From contig NZ_JAUSSM010000001.1 in NCBI RefSeq assembly GCF_030812315.1, positions 248,001-312,000 on the forward strand: 64,000 nucleotides of DNA. The letters are read 5' to 3'. Both the position numbers and the translations under genes were made by a program. Positions within the stretch are counted from its first letter, which is position 1, and every line of letters begins with the position of its first letter. Shown here piece after piece: positions 42,702 through 51,872 of this stretch. The notes under the pieces were generated by a model. It was given only the letters and a program-made list of their open reading frames with translations. It made no database searches and was not told the origin of the DNA. Source of the stretch: Arthrobacter oryzae (lineage in GTDB: Bacteria; Actinomycetota; Actinomycetes; Actinomycetales; Micrococcaceae).

Positions 42702-43631
42702 GTGATCCAGTACATTCTCCGGCGCCTGCTGCAGATCATTCCGGTGTTCATCGGAACCACGCTGCTCGTCTACTTCATGGTCTTCGCCCTTCCGGGTGAC
42801 CCCATCCGCGCACTGTTCGGCGACCGTCCCCCCAGCGAAGCCGTCATCGCGCAGCTCCGCCAGCAGTACAACCTCGACCAACCGTTCTGGGTGCAGTACG
42901 GGCTCTTCCTCAAGAACCTGTTCACCTTCAACCTCGGCGTCGATTTCACCGGCCAGCCCATCGCGGCGTCCCTGGGCCGGATCTTCCCGGTCACCGTCAT
43001 GCTGGCCGTAGAAGCCCTCATCATCCAGACTGTCTTCGGCGTGACCTTCGGCCTCATCGCCGGACTCCGCAAGGGCAGGGTGTTCGATGCCACGGTGCTC
43101 ATCGCGTCCCTGGTGGTCATCGCCATCCCCACGTTTGTGCTTGGCTTCGTCCTGCAGCTGCTGATCGGCGTGCAGCTCGGCTGGGCCAAACCCACGGTTG
43201 GCGCCACCGCGGACTGGGGGAACCTGATCCTGCCGGCCACGGTGCTGGGCCTGGTTTCCTTCGCCTACGTCCTGCGGCTCACCCGCGCGTCGGTCATCGA
43301 AAACATGAACGCCGACTATGTGCGCACCGCCACTGCCAAAGGCCTGTCTCGGCCGCGGGTCGTGGTCACCCACATCCTGCGCAACTCAATGATTCCGGTC
43401 ATCACCTACCTGGGCGCCAGCCTCGGTGGCCTGATGGGCGGCGCCATCGTCACGGAGAGTATTTTCAACGTCCCAGGCGTTGGCCAGAAGCTGTTCCAGG
43501 CCGTCATCCGCAGCGAGGGCCCCACCGTCGTCGCGATTGTCAGCGTCCTGGTGCTCGTCTTCGTCATTGCCAACCTGTTGGTCGATTTGCTGTACGCCTG
43601 GCTTGATCCGAGGATCCGATATGAAAACTAA
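42702..43631 (+). CDS. Peptide-type ABC permease 3 (DppB-like)
   Basis: A 309-residue DppB-type permease of normal size with six helices and EAA loop RTATAKGLSRPRVVVTHILRNS. The start is GTG 42702 with AGGAG 8 bases upstream. Compared with permease 1 it lacks the large insertion. It overlaps the next gene by 11 bases. Confidence 0.92.
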   Translation: MIQYILRRLLQIIPVFIGTTLLVYFMVFALPGDPIRALFGDRPPSEAVIAQLRQQYNLDQPFWVQYGLFLKNLFTFNLGVDFTGQPIAASLGRIFPVTVMLAVEALIIQTVFGVTFGLIAGLRKGRVFDATVLIASLVVIAIPTFVLGFVLQLLIGVQLGWAKPTVGATADWGNLILPATVLGLVSFAYVLRLTRASVIENMNADYVRTATAKGLSRPRVVVTHILRNSMIPVITYLGASLGGLMGGAIVTESIFNVPGVGQKLFQAVIRSEGPTVVAIVSVLVLVFVIANLLVDLLYAWLDPRIRYEN

Positions 43632-44571
43632 TCGCGAAATCGAGCACTTTGTTGCCCCCGTGGAGGAGACCCCTCTGCTCGCAACGGACTCGCTCAAAAC
43701 AGACCAGGCACCGCTGAGCCTCTGGGCAGATGCCTGGCGCAAGCTCCGCCGTCGTCCGCTGTTCATCATCTCCGCGGTGATGATCGCACTGATCATCCTT
43801 GTGGCGCTCTTTCCGGGCCTGTTCACCCAGGTGGAGCCCAACAACAACTGCCAGCTGGCGAATTCCGACGGTGCTCCGGCAGGAGGGCACCCCCTCGGCT
43901 TCACCTTCCAGGGCTGCGACGTGTACGCGCGCATTATCCACGGCACGCAGGCGTCGCTGATGGTGGGCGTCTTCTCCGTGCTTTTCGTCGCCATCATCGG
44001 GGTCACCCTGGGTGCGATCGCGGGCTTCTACGGCGGCTGGATCGACGCTGTGATTGCCCGTCTCGGCGACATCTTCTTCGCCCTCCCGCTTGTCCTGGGC
44101 GCGCTGGTGGTCTCGCAGCTTCCGTTCATGCGTGACAACCGCGGTGTCTGGACGGTAGTCATGATCCTCGTGGCCCTGGGCTGGCCGCAGATGGCCCGCA
44201 TCACCCGCGGCGCCGTGATGGAAGTGCGCAACGCCGATTTCGTCACTGCTGCCCGCTCGCTGGGCGTCTCGCGCATCGGCTCGCTGGTCCGGCACGTGCT
44301 GCCGAATGCGCTCGCGCCGATCATCGTCCTGGCCACCATGGAACTCGGTGTGTTCATCGTGGCGGAAGCCACGCTGTCCTTCATCGGCATCGGGCTGCCC
44401 GGCAGCATCATGTCCTGGGGCAACGACATCGCCGCCGCCAGGTCGTCCGTTCGCACCAACCCGGCCATCCTGCTGTACCCGGCCATAGCGCTGTCCGTCA
44501 CCGTCCTGAGCTTTATCATGCTCGGCGACGCCCTGCGCGACGCCCTCGACCCGAAGAGCCGTCAACGATGA
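43621..44571 (+). CDS. Peptide-type ABC permease 4 (DppC-like)
   Basis: A 316-residue DppC-type permease: a 60-residue N-terminal region, then six helices, with the EAA loop TAARSLGVSRIGSLVRHVLPNA. ATG 43621 overlaps the upstream stop by 11 bases, with AGGA upstream. It forms the channel with permease 3. The ATPase ATG overlaps its stop. Confidence 0.92.
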   Translation: MKTNREIEHFVAPVEETPLLATDSLKTDQAPLSLWADAWRKLRRRPLFIISAVMIALIILVALFPGLFTQVEPNNNCQLANSDGAPAGGHPLGFTFQGCDVYARIIHGTQASLMVGVFSVLFVAIIGVTLGAIAGFYGGWIDAVIARLGDIFFALPLVLGALVVSQLPFMRDNRGVWTVVMILVALGWPQMARITRGAVMEVRNADFVTAARSLGVSRIGSLVRHVLPNALAPIIVLATMELGVFIVAEATLSFIGIGLPGSIMSWGNDIAAARSSVRTNPAILLYPAIALSVTVLSFIMLGDALRDALDPKSRQR

Positions 44572-46295
44572 ACGAGGCAATCATGACAACCGATGTCAGA
44601 ATCAGCGAGGCCGGCCTGGCCGACAAGCCGCTCCTGGAAATCCGCGACCTCGCCATTTCCTTCAAGACCGGTTCCGGCGAGGTCCAGGCCGTCCGGAACG
44701 CCCACCTGACCATCATGCCCGGTGAAACCGTGGCGATTGTGGGGGAGTCAGGCTCCGGCAAGTCGACGACGGCGCTGGCCGCCATCGGCCTGCTGCCCGG
44801 CAACGGCCGGGTCTCCGGCGGGCAGATCCTGCTCGACGGCGAGGACATTTCCCATGCCTCGGAAAAGCGCATGATCGAGCTGCGCGGAAACACCATCGGC
44901 ATGGTCCCGCAGGATCCGATGTCCAACCTCAACCCGGTCTGGAAGATCGGTTACCAGGTCAAGGAAACGCTGCGCGCCAACGGCCGTCCCAGCGGACCGG
45001 CCGACGTCGCGGAGGTTCTCTCCCAGGCGGGGCTTCCCGACGCCGAACGGCGGGCAAAGCAGTACCCGCACGAGTTCTCCGGCGGCATGCGCCAGCGCGC
45101 GCTGATCGCCATTGGACTGTCCTGCCAGCCGCGGCTGCTCATAGCGGATGAGCCGACGTCCGCCCTGGACGTCACCGTTCAGCGTCAGATCCTCGACCAC
45201 CTCGAAACGATGACCTCGGAACTGGGCACGTCGGTGCTACTCATCACCCACGATCTGGGCCTCGCCGCCGAACGCGCGGACAAGGTTGTGGTGATGTACC
45301 GCGGCAACGTGGTGGAAGCCGGGCCGTCGCTGGAGCTGCTGCAGAACCCGCAGCACCCGTACACGCAGCGCCTTGTCGCCTCGGCACCGTCCCTGGCTTC
45401 CCGCCGCATCCAGGTGGCCAAGGAGCTGGGTGTCGAGTCGGACGAGCTGCTTGCACCCGGCGGGCCGGTCGTCGTCGAGCCGACCATGACCGAAGACGTG
45501 CTGCAGATCCAGAACCTCCGCAAGGTGTTCAAGCTGCGCTCCGGATTCGGGAAGTCGACCGACTTCACCGCCGTGGACGACGTTTCCTTTAACGTCAAGC
45601 GCGGCACCACGACGGCGATCGTGGGGGAGTCGGGTTCCGGCAAGTCCACCGTGGCGCAGATGGTGTTGAACCTGCAGAAGCCCACGTCCGGGAAAATCGT
45701 GTTCGACGGCGTGGACACCTCCACGCTGAACAACAAGGAGATCTTCGCCTTCCGCCGCCGCGTGCAGCCGATCTTCCAGGATCCGTACGGCTCCCTTGAT
45801 CCGATGTACAACATCTTCCGGACCATCGAGGAACCGCTGCGGACCCACAAGGTCGGGGACAAGGCCAGCCGCGAGAAGAAAGTCCGCGAGCTTCTGGACC
45901 AGGTGGCGCTACCGCAGTCCACCATGCAGCGGTACCCGAATGAACTGTCCGGCGGCCAGCGGCAGCGTGTGGCCATCGCCCGTGCACTGGCCCTCGATCC
46001 GGAAGTGATCATCTGCGACGAGGCGGTCTCCGCCCTCGACGTGCTGGTCCAGGCGCAGGTGCTGAACCTGCTCGCAGACCTGCAGTCAAGGCTGGGCCTG
46101 ACCTACCTGTTCATCACCCACGACCTTGCCGTGGTCCGCCAGATCGCGGACCACGTGTGCGTCATGGAAAAGGGCAAGCTGGTTGAGACCGGTTCAACGG
46201 ATGACGTCTTCGACGCTCCGCAAAGGGACTATACGAAGGCGCTGCTCCACGCCATTCCGGGCGCGCGGCTCATGCTGCCGCCCGAAGTTGCCTAA
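44568..46295 (+). CDS. Peptide-type ABC importer, fused double ATPase 2
   Basis: A 575-residue fused OppD-OppF ATPase: Walker A GESGSGKS in both halves, signatures LSGGQ-type (FSGGMRQR in the first half, LSGGQRQR in the second), and Walker B ADEPTSALD / CDEAVSALD. In the second half the P of DEP is replaced (DEAVSALD), a slight departure from the consensus. ATG 44568 overlaps the upstream stop by 4 bp; ATG 44583 has GAGG 5 bases upstream and is an equal choice. It ends the second importer operon. Confidence 0.92.
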   Translation: MNEAIMTTDVRISEAGLADKPLLEIRDLAISFKTGSGEVQAVRNAHLTIMPGETVAIVGESGSGKSTTALAAIGLLPGNGRVSGGQILLDGEDISHASEKRMIELRGNTIGMVPQDPMSNLNPVWKIGYQVKETLRANGRPSGPADVAEVLSQAGLPDAERRAKQYPHEFSGGMRQRALIAIGLSCQPRLLIADEPTSALDVTVQRQILDHLETMTSELGTSVLLITHDLGLAAERADKVVVMYRGNVVEAGPSLELLQNPQHPYTQRLVASAPSLASRRIQVAKELGVESDELLAPGGPVVVEPTMTEDVLQIQNLRKVFKLRSGFGKSTDFTAVDDVSFNVKRGTTTAIVGESGSGKSTVAQMVLNLQKPTSGKIVFDGVDTSTLNNKEIFAFRRRVQPIFQDPYGSLDPMYNIFRTIEEPLRTHKVGDKASREKKVRELLDQVALPQSTMQRYPNELSGGQRQRVAIARALALDPEVIICDEAVSALDVLVQAQVLNLLADLQSRLGLTYLFITHDLAVVRQIADHVCVMEKGKLVETGSTDDVFDAPQRDYTKALLHAIPGARLMLPPEVA

Positions 46296-46323
46296 GGTAT
46301 CTTCCTAACGAAGGAGCCGGTGC

Positions 46324-46341
46324 CCGCCCCTCGAGGGGCGG
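46324..46341. repeat. 18-bp perfect palindrome after the importer operon
   Basis: CCGCCCCTCGAGGGGCGG lies 28 bases after the ATPase stop and directly beside the IS end. It could form a GC-rich hairpin that ends the operon's transcript; no T-run follows. Confidence 0.5.
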
Positions 46342-46477
46342 TGAACCGCACCCCGAAAGTTGGACTTGAAATTTAGAGTCTAGGTTCCGGAGGTGCGGTT
46401 CAATGCCGCCTTACACCGTGGATGTGGAGACACGCCGTCGGGCCATAGAACTCGCAAGATCTAGGCTCTTGGGCTAA
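46342..46477 (+). mobile_element. Left end of an IS3/IS150-like element (remnant)
   Basis: The sequence from 46342 contains CCGCACCCCGAAAGTTGGAC, matching the terminal inverted-repeat style of IS150-group elements. ATG 46403, with GGAGG upstream, begins a 24-codon frame (MPPYTVDVETRRRAIEL) that looks like the N-terminal helix of an IS3-type OrfA transposase and stops at 46477. No right-hand repeat, OrfB or duplicated target is seen nearby, so this is a solo remnant. Confidence 0.5.
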
Positions 46478-46635
46478 ACGAGAACCGTGGCGGTTGAGGC
46501 CTTCCCGGCCGAGCAGGCTCCCGCGGTTGCTGTCTTCGCTGGCTCCGGCCGGGCCTGTCTGTGGATGTACTCCCGTGAGAAAATAGGCGTTACGCACCAC
46601 CATATCTGCGTCTGCGCTTGCGCTAGGGATCGGAA
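46478..46635. other. Unassigned sequence between the IS remnant and the DUF1206 gene
   Basis: It contains no convincing gene on either strand. It is somewhat less GC-rich than its surroundings near 46580-46610 (GAGAAAATAGG). It may be more IS debris. Confidence 0.3.
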
Positions 46636-47463
46636 ATGAAGAGAGAGCTGAAGGACGCTGCGAACGCCGTCGAGGATGCATCGAACTCGAGGGCTCTCGT
46701 GATTGCCGCCAGGGCAGGTTTTGCCGTCAGCGGCCTGTTGCACCTTCTGGTTGGGTTCGTCGCCATCCAGTTGGCACTAGGCAAGGCCGGACAGGCGGGA
46801 CCGGCAGATCAGGCCGGTGCAGTCGCCCAACTCGCCGCCCAGCCGCAGGGTCTGCTGCTGCTGTGGGCCGGATTCGCCGCCTGCGTTGCACTGGCTCTCT
46901 GGCAAATTAGCAACGCCGTGTTCGATTACGGTCAGTTGGAGACCAAGAAGAAAGTGGCAAAGAAGCTTTCCGCAGCCGGCAAGGCGGTGTTGTTCGCTGT
47001 CATCGCTTTGACGTTTGCTGCCTCCGCCAGCGGAAACAGCCAGACCAGTGGACAGTCCACCAGCGATTTCACGGTCTCCATTATCAAAGCGCCCGGGGGT
47101 GCGTTCCTGCTGATCGCTATCGGGGCCGCGACCGCCATCGCCGGCCTTGTCTTCGTGGTCCTCGGAGTCAAAGGATCGTTCAAGAAGGATCTGCGGTTGC
47201 CACCATCGGGCACCGCACGGACCGTCGTGACGGGGCTGGGAATTGTCGGATATGTAGCCGAGGGCGTCGCACTGTTTCTGGTGGGATTGCTGTTCATCAT
47301 TTCCACCGTTAACGCCAACCCTCGGGAGTCCACCGGCCTGGATGGCGGGCTGAAGGCGCTGCGCGAGCAGTCGTACGGGGTCTATATGCTGACCGCCGTC
47401 GGCGCCGGTCTGATCTGTTACGGGCTCTACCTGATGGTGAAGGCCAAAGTCGCGCGGATGTAA
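46636..47463 (+). CDS. DUF1206 membrane protein
   Basis: A 275-residue protein with six hydrophobic helices in three similar pairs, the DUF1206 pattern: each pair begins with a glycine-containing helix (ARAGFAVSGLLHLLVGFVAIQLAL; AGKAVLFAVIALTFAAS; LGIVGYVAEGVALFLVGLLF). The family is widespread in actinobacteria and cyanobacteria with no known function. GGGATCGGAA lies just before the ATG. It stands alone. Confidence 0.85.
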   Translation: MKRELKDAANAVEDASNSRALVIAARAGFAVSGLLHLLVGFVAIQLALGKAGQAGPADQAGAVAQLAAQPQGLLLLWAGFAACVALALWQISNAVFDYGQLETKKKVAKKLSAAGKAVLFAVIALTFAASASGNSQTSGQSTSDFTVSIIKAPGGAFLLIAIGAATAIAGLVFVVLGVKGSFKKDLRLPPSGTARTVVTGLGIVGYVAEGVALFLVGLLFIISTVNANPRESTGLDGGLKALREQSYGVYMLTAVGAGLICYGLYLMVKAKVARM

Positions 47464-47717
47464 GCTCCCCCCGACGCGGCCAGCCCCTGTTCACTGGTTT
47501 AAAGGGGCGGCCGGCTTGACCGCGACGGCAGCCGGCCACGAGCGCGTGGCCGTCCGGGCCCGGCGGACCCTCACCCGCCTGCGCGTTCCGGAGTCCGCCG
47601 GCATCAAGATCCGGATCCAGGTGATCAGGTTTCGGGACCCGTTCCTGCGAACCCTCACGAAAAGTCCGGGCTCTGGACGTAAGTACGCAGACCGTAGCTA
47701 AAGTCGGGAGGCCCGGC
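47464..47717. other. Intergenic region, no gene seen
   Basis: The 254 bases between the DUF1206 gene and the convergent SGNH-hydrolase gene hold only a weak 61-codon frame (47516-47701) of Arg-rich composition and no ribosome-binding site; I do not call it. Confidence 0.5.
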
Positions 47718-48668
47718 TCAACCGAGCGGCAACGCCGACGTGGCCAGCTCAGCCGGAGCCTGTAGGCCCAGTTCCTGCAGCCTCGTGGCCAGGAGGCCAC
47801 CCAGTGCCTTGTGGCCGACGTTGTTCATGTGTACGCCGTCAGCCAGTTCCTTCGCCAGATTGTGTTTCGTCAGCCAGTCACCAACACTGACAAACGGAAT
47901 TGAATGCTTGGCCGCGACGGTGCCGAGCAGGGCATCCACCTGCGATCGGCGGCCGCCGCCGTAGTTGACGCCGCGGGCCAGGGTGCCGATCATGGCGAAC
48001 TTAGCCCCCGGATAGCGCTGCTTGAGCGACGAGATCAGCCGTTCGGCGTTGGCCACGATCTGGGAGTCGGTGGCCCCGCGTGCGGCATCGTTTCCGCCGC
48101 CCTGGATGACCACAAGCGCCGGTGAACCGTAGGGGAGCTGCCAATCACCGCGTTGGAGCGCGTCGATGTAATTTCCGGTCTTGCCGTTCGAGGCAACAAA
48201 CCCGGTGCCCCCGCGGCCGCAGAAGAACACGTTGTAGCCGACGGCGGACAGGCCCTGGCGGGGCCAGCCGGCTTCCGGCTCCGACTGGGAATCGCCAATC
48301 AGGACGGCAGTCCGCCTGATGTTGGCCACAATGACCTCGTTCCGGCCGTTCGCCGGGTTCTTGTAGACAGACCCGGGCGCCATGGTGGACGGATCCGGCT
48401 CCGCGGTAAGCTGCGCTTTACCGGCAGAGCCGGCAGCAACAGGTTCGCCGGGCGCCGCGGCTACGGGTGCGGCTGCTGATTTCCGGGGTGCGGCTGTTTT
48501 CGGGGCAACGGCCTCCGCGGACGGCTGCGACGCCTGGGCGCTTGCGCTGGGATCCACAGATCCCGGGGCAGCGTCTGGTGTTTGTGGTGCCTGCCCGCAG
48601 CCGGCCATCAGAACGCCGGCGGCGATCATAGGGGCGACGAAGCGGGTCAGAGCCGAGGCGTTTCGCAT
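47718..48668 (-). CDS. SGNH/GDSL-hydrolase lipoprotein
   Basis: A 316-residue protein. The lipobox LMAGC gives lipidated Cys24, followed by a low-complexity Ala/Pro/Ser linker to about residue 90. The hydrolase domain then has block I LIGDSQSE (nucleophile Ser), a glycine-rich segment with GGGND (block III) and DGVHMNNVGH (block V, Asp/His). Substrates in this family range from esters to peptidoglycan O-acetyl groups; this one is unknown. It lies on the outer face of the membrane. It ends in a short tail and is followed by the DUF1206 gene in convergent orientation. Confidence 0.85.
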   Translation of the reverse strand: MRNASALTRFVAPMIAAGVLMAGCGQAPQTPDAAPGSVDPSASAQASQPSAEAVAPKTAAPRKSAAAPVAAAPGEPVAAGSAGKAQLTAEPDPSTMAPGSVYKNPANGRNEVIVANIRRTAVLIGDSQSEPEAGWPRQGLSAVGYNVFFCGRGGTGFVASNGKTGNYIDALQRGDWQLPYGSPALVVIQGGGNDAARGATDSQIVANAERLISSLKQRYPGAKFAMIGTLARGVNYGGGRRSQVDALLGTVAAKHSIPFVSVGDWLTKHNLAKELADGVHMNNVGHKALGGLLATRLQELGLQAPAELATSALPLG

Positions 48669-48942
48669 CTATGGTCTCCGGGCTTTGCTTTGCTGTTATC
48701 ACCGTAATGATGGGGCATCACACTAGGAATATCCAGTAACTTTAGGCACTATTCGTCCCATTCGGGTGACGATCCTGTAACGGGCCCGGAAGGACGCGGA
48801 TTTCTGTTTTTTAGGCCAATAAATGACCTAGCGCTTAGACTTGTAGAAGGCGCCCTGTGCCAAAGGGTCTCATCGTCGTGCGTTCCGGTTGGAAATGTCG
48901 CGATACCACAGCTGACTTCACCACTGAATCGAGCAATAACGC

Positions 48943-50871
48943 ATGTCTGAAACCACCACCAACACCGCGGTAGCCACTGCATCGCGCAGTGACCTGCGCA
49001 ACGTCGCGATCGTGGCCCACGTTGACCACGGCAAGACCACGCTGGTCGATGCCATGCTCAAGCAGACCAACTCCTTTGCCGAGCATAACCACCTCGAAGA
49101 CCGCGTCATGGACTCCGGTGACCTGGAACGCGAAAAAGGTATCACCATCCTGGCCAAGAACACCACGGTGGCCTACAACGGACCGTCCTCCAAGGGCGAA
49201 ACCATCACGATCAACGTGATCGACACCCCGGGCCACGCCGACTTCGGTGGCGAGGTGGAGCGCGGCCTGTCCATGGTTGACGGCGTTGTGCTCCTCGTCG
49301 ACGCTTCTGAGGGCCCGCTGCCCCAGACCCGCTTCGTGCTCCGCAAGGCCCTCGCCGCACACCTGCCGGTGATCCTGCTGGTCAACAAGACCGACCGCCC
49401 CGACGCGCGGATCGAAGAAGTTGTCCACGAGTCCATGGACCTGCTCCTTGGCCTGGCCTCCGACCTCGCCGACGAAGTTCCGGACCTCGACCTGGACAAG
49501 ATCCTCGAAGTTCCGGTCGTCTACGCAGCCGCCAAGGTTGGCCGCGCCTCCCTCGAGCAGCCGGCCGACGGCACCGCTCCGGAGAACGAGGACCTCGAGC
49601 CGCTGTTCAAGACCATCATCGAGCACATCCCGGCACCGACGTACAACCCGAACGGTGTCCTGCAGGCGCACGTCACCAACCTGGATGCCTCACCGTTCCT
49701 GGGACGCCTGGCTCTGCTCCGCATCTACAACGGCACCCTGCGCAAGGGCCAGACCGTCGCCTGGGCACGTGCCAACGGCGAGCTGAAGAACGTCAAGATC
49801 ACCGAACTGCTGGCCACGAAGGCACTGGATCGCGTTCCGACCGAGTCCGCAGGCCCGGGCGAGATTGTCGCCGTCGCCGGCATCGAGGAGATCACCATCG
49901 GTGAGACCCTGACCGACGCCGAGAACCCGCAGCCGCTGCCGCTGATCACCGTCGACGATCCCGCGATCTCCATGACCATCGGTATCAACACCTCGCCGCT
50001 GGCCGGCAAGGTCAAGGGCGCCAAGGTCACTGCCCGCCAGGTGAAGGACCGCCTGGACAAGGAACTGATCGGTAACGTCTCCATCAAGGTTCTCCCCACC
50101 GAGCGTCCCGACGCCTGGGAAGTCCAGGGCCGTGGCGAGCTCGCGCTGGCCATCCTCGTTGAGCAGATGCGCCGCGAAGGCTTCGAGCTGACTGTCGGCA
50201 AGCCGCAGGTTGTCACCAGGACCGTCGACGGCAAGATCCACGAGCCGATGGAGCACATGACCATCGACGTGCCGGAAGAGTACCTCGGCGCCGTCACGCA
50301 GCTCATGGCAGCCCGCAAGGGCCGCATGACCAACATGGCCAACCACGGCACCGGCTGGTGCCGCATGGAGTTCATCGTTCCGGCCCGTGGCCTGATCGGT
50401 TTCCGCACCAAGTTCCTCACGGACACCCGCGGCGCCGGCATCGCGGCCTCCATCTCCGAGGGCTACGAGCCGTGGGCCGGCCCGATCGAGTACCGCACCA
50501 ACGGTTCGATGATCGCCGACCGCGCCGGTGTTGTGACGCCGTTCGCCATGATCAACCTGCAGGAACGCGGCTCCTTCTTCGTGAAGCCGACCTCCGAGGT
50601 CTACGAGGGCATGATCGTGGGCGAGAACTCCCGCGCCGACGACATGGACGTCAACATCACCAAGGAAAAGAAGCTCACCAACATGCGTGCCGCTTCCTCC
50701 GACACCTTCGAGAACCTGACGCCGCCGCGCGACCTGACCCTCGAAGAGTCCCTCGAATTCGCCCGCGAGGACGAGTGCGTTGAGGTTACCCCGGAGTCCA
50801 TCCGCATCCGCAAGGTCATCCTCGACACCAACGAGCGCGCCAAGGCAAACCGCGCCCGCGCCAAGGTCTGA
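48943..50871 (+). CDS. typA: TypA/BipA translational GTPase
   Basis: A 642-residue GTPase of the elongation-factor family: G1 AHVDHGKTT (residues about 25-33), G3 DTPGHADF, G4 NKTD, then EF-G-like domains and the BipA-specific C-terminal domain. It binds ribosomes under stress and helps 50S assembly at low temperature in E. coli. The ATG at 48943 has only a weak site (GAGCAATAACGC). The 270-base region upstream to the SGNH gene has no further clear feature. Confidence 0.95.
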   Translation: MSETTTNTAVATASRSDLRNVAIVAHVDHGKTTLVDAMLKQTNSFAEHNHLEDRVMDSGDLEREKGITILAKNTTVAYNGPSSKGETITINVIDTPGHADFGGEVERGLSMVDGVVLLVDASEGPLPQTRFVLRKALAAHLPVILLVNKTDRPDARIEEVVHESMDLLLGLASDLADEVPDLDLDKILEVPVVYAAAKVGRASLEQPADGTAPENEDLEPLFKTIIEHIPAPTYNPNGVLQAHVTNLDASPFLGRLALLRIYNGTLRKGQTVAWARANGELKNVKITELLATKALDRVPTESAGPGEIVAVAGIEEITIGETLTDAENPQPLPLITVDDPAISMTIGINTSPLAGKVKGAKVTARQVKDRLDKELIGNVSIKVLPTERPDAWEVQGRGELALAILVEQMRREGFELTVGKPQVVTRTVDGKIHEPMEHMTIDVPEEYLGAVTQLMAARKGRMTNMANHGTGWCRMEFIVPARGLIGFRTKFLTDTRGAGIAASISEGYEPWAGPIEYRTNGSMIADRAGVVTPFAMINLQERGSFFVKPTSEVYEGMIVGENSRADDMDVNITKEKKLTNMRAASSDTFENLTPPRDLTLEESLEFAREDECVEVTPESIRIRKVILDTNERAKANRARAKV

Positions 50872-50898
50872 TCCGGGCACATTCCGGTCACCACCCTC

Positions 50899-51294
50899 GT
50901 GAACAATAGAGCTGCCGGCATGGCAGGCGGCATTGCCGCCGCCGTGCCGGCAGCTCTTTTTGTCGTCGCCGCAGGGACGGCCCTGCACCGCCAGCAGTGG
51001 ATGCTGTCCGGCGTCATTCTTCCCTGGGGTGCAGTGGCGGCGCTGGTCCTGCTCGGCTCCGTCCAGCTGCTGCTCGGGGCGGCCTTCAGGTCCGTGATCC
51101 CGACGGCGGCCTGCGGCGTGCTGTGCTACACGCTGGCGGGCTGGTGGTCGATGCTGGAGCCTGGCAAGCGGCTCATCGCCGGGGACATTGCCGGGAATAT
51201 CTGGATCTACGGCATCGCCGGTACATCGGTCCTCATGCTCGCCTGGTGCCGGCGCTACCGCCAGCCGCACCTGCGGCCGCAGCCGCCGTCCTGA
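50899..51294 (+). CDS. Small four-helix membrane protein
   Basis: A 131-residue protein with about four hydrophobic segments (GGIAAAVPAALFVVAAGTAL; ILPWGAVAALVLLGSVQLLLGAAF; VIPTAACGVLCYTLAGWW; GIAGTSVLMLAWC). It begins at GTG 50899, 27 bases after typA, on the same strand, so it may be co-transcribed. I do not recognise a family; function unknown. Confidence 0.65.
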   Translation: MNNRAAGMAGGIAAAVPAALFVVAAGTALHRQQWMLSGVILPWGAVAALVLLGSVQLLLGAAFRSVIPTAACGVLCYTLAGWWSMLEPGKRLIAGDIAGNIWIYGIAGTSVLMLAWCRRYRQPHLRPQPPS

Positions 51295-51301
51295 CGGCGC
51301 G

Positions 51302-51811
51302 TCAGCCTGCTGTCGGGTCCCGGTGGTGCGCGATCATCAGCGAGGTGGCCTCGCCGTCGTCGTCCGCCGGGAGCTGGACGTATTCCTCAATGACCGCCCG
51401 CAGCTTGCCCAGCATCTCCTCGCGCCGGGCAGCATTGAATTTCACCCCGAGCCGCCAGACTTCGATGTCCTCGGGCGGAAGGTTCCTGGTTTCCTGCAGG
51501 AACGTCTCAATCAGGACTGGCGCCACGTTGTCCACGGGCGTCTGCCAGGACTTGCGGCTCGCTATGTACGGCACCTCGACGGCGCCCCGGTTACCTTTTC
51601 GGCGCTCCTCGGCCACAAGGAATCCGGTCCGCACGAGCGTCCTGACATGATGCAGGCTCGATGCCGGATTGAGGTCTAGGAGTTCCGCGATTTCCTTGTT
51701 GGTCCGTGACTGGTGCAGGCACAGCCGCAGGATCCTCAGCCGCAACGGGGAACTCAGGGCACGGCCCTTGGCCACAACGTCCGCATCAGTGTCCTGCGCT
51801 GGCCGATTCAT
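51302..51811 (-). CDS. ArsR-like winged-helix regulator (divergent from MFS)
   Basis: A 169-residue protein with a winged helix-turn-helix near residues 15-70 (ALSSPLRLRILRLCLHQSRTNKEIAELLDLNPASSLHHVRTLVRTGFL) and a C-terminal region of about 90 residues. The last part (DPTAG) is short. It is divergent from the MFS gene, and a perfect 11-bp inverted repeat lies between them. TACACT is six bases before its ATG, suggesting a leaderless transcript. It probably represses itself and the MFS gene and is released by a substrate of the transporter. Confidence 0.85.
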   Translation of the reverse strand: MNRPAQDTDADVVAKGRALSSPLRLRILRLCLHQSRTNKEIAELLDLNPASSLHHVRTLVRTGFLVAEERRKGNRGAVEVPYIASRKSWQTPVDNVAPVLIETFLQETRNLPPEDIEVWRLGVKFNAARREEMLGKLRAVIEEYVQLPADDDGEATSLMIAHHRDPTAG

Positions 51812-51827
51812 AAGGAAAGTGTAGCGA

Positions 51828-51865
51828 AGGAGTGATTGACACATGCCAATCACTCCTGCCAGACT
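51828..51865. promoter_or_regulatory. Operator palindrome over the divergent promoters
   Basis: AGGAGTGATTG (51828-51838), an 8-base spacer and CAATCACTCCT (51847-51857) are perfect inverted repeats. TTGACA (51836-51841), a consensus -35 box, overlaps the left arm and spacer, and CAGACT (51860-51865), 18 bases on, is the -10 for the MFS gene, seven bases before GTG 51873. A bound repressor would block RNA polymerase on this promoter and sit close to the divergent one. Confidence 0.8.
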
Positions 51866-51872
51866 GGGCGCC

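Noticed and set aside
47516..47701. A 61-codon + strand frame
   Set aside because: No Shine-Dalgarno sequence, Arg-rich composition and no recognisable domain.
49690..51270. A 526-codon open frame on the - strand
   Set aside because: It is the complement of typA, whose motifs are unmistakable.
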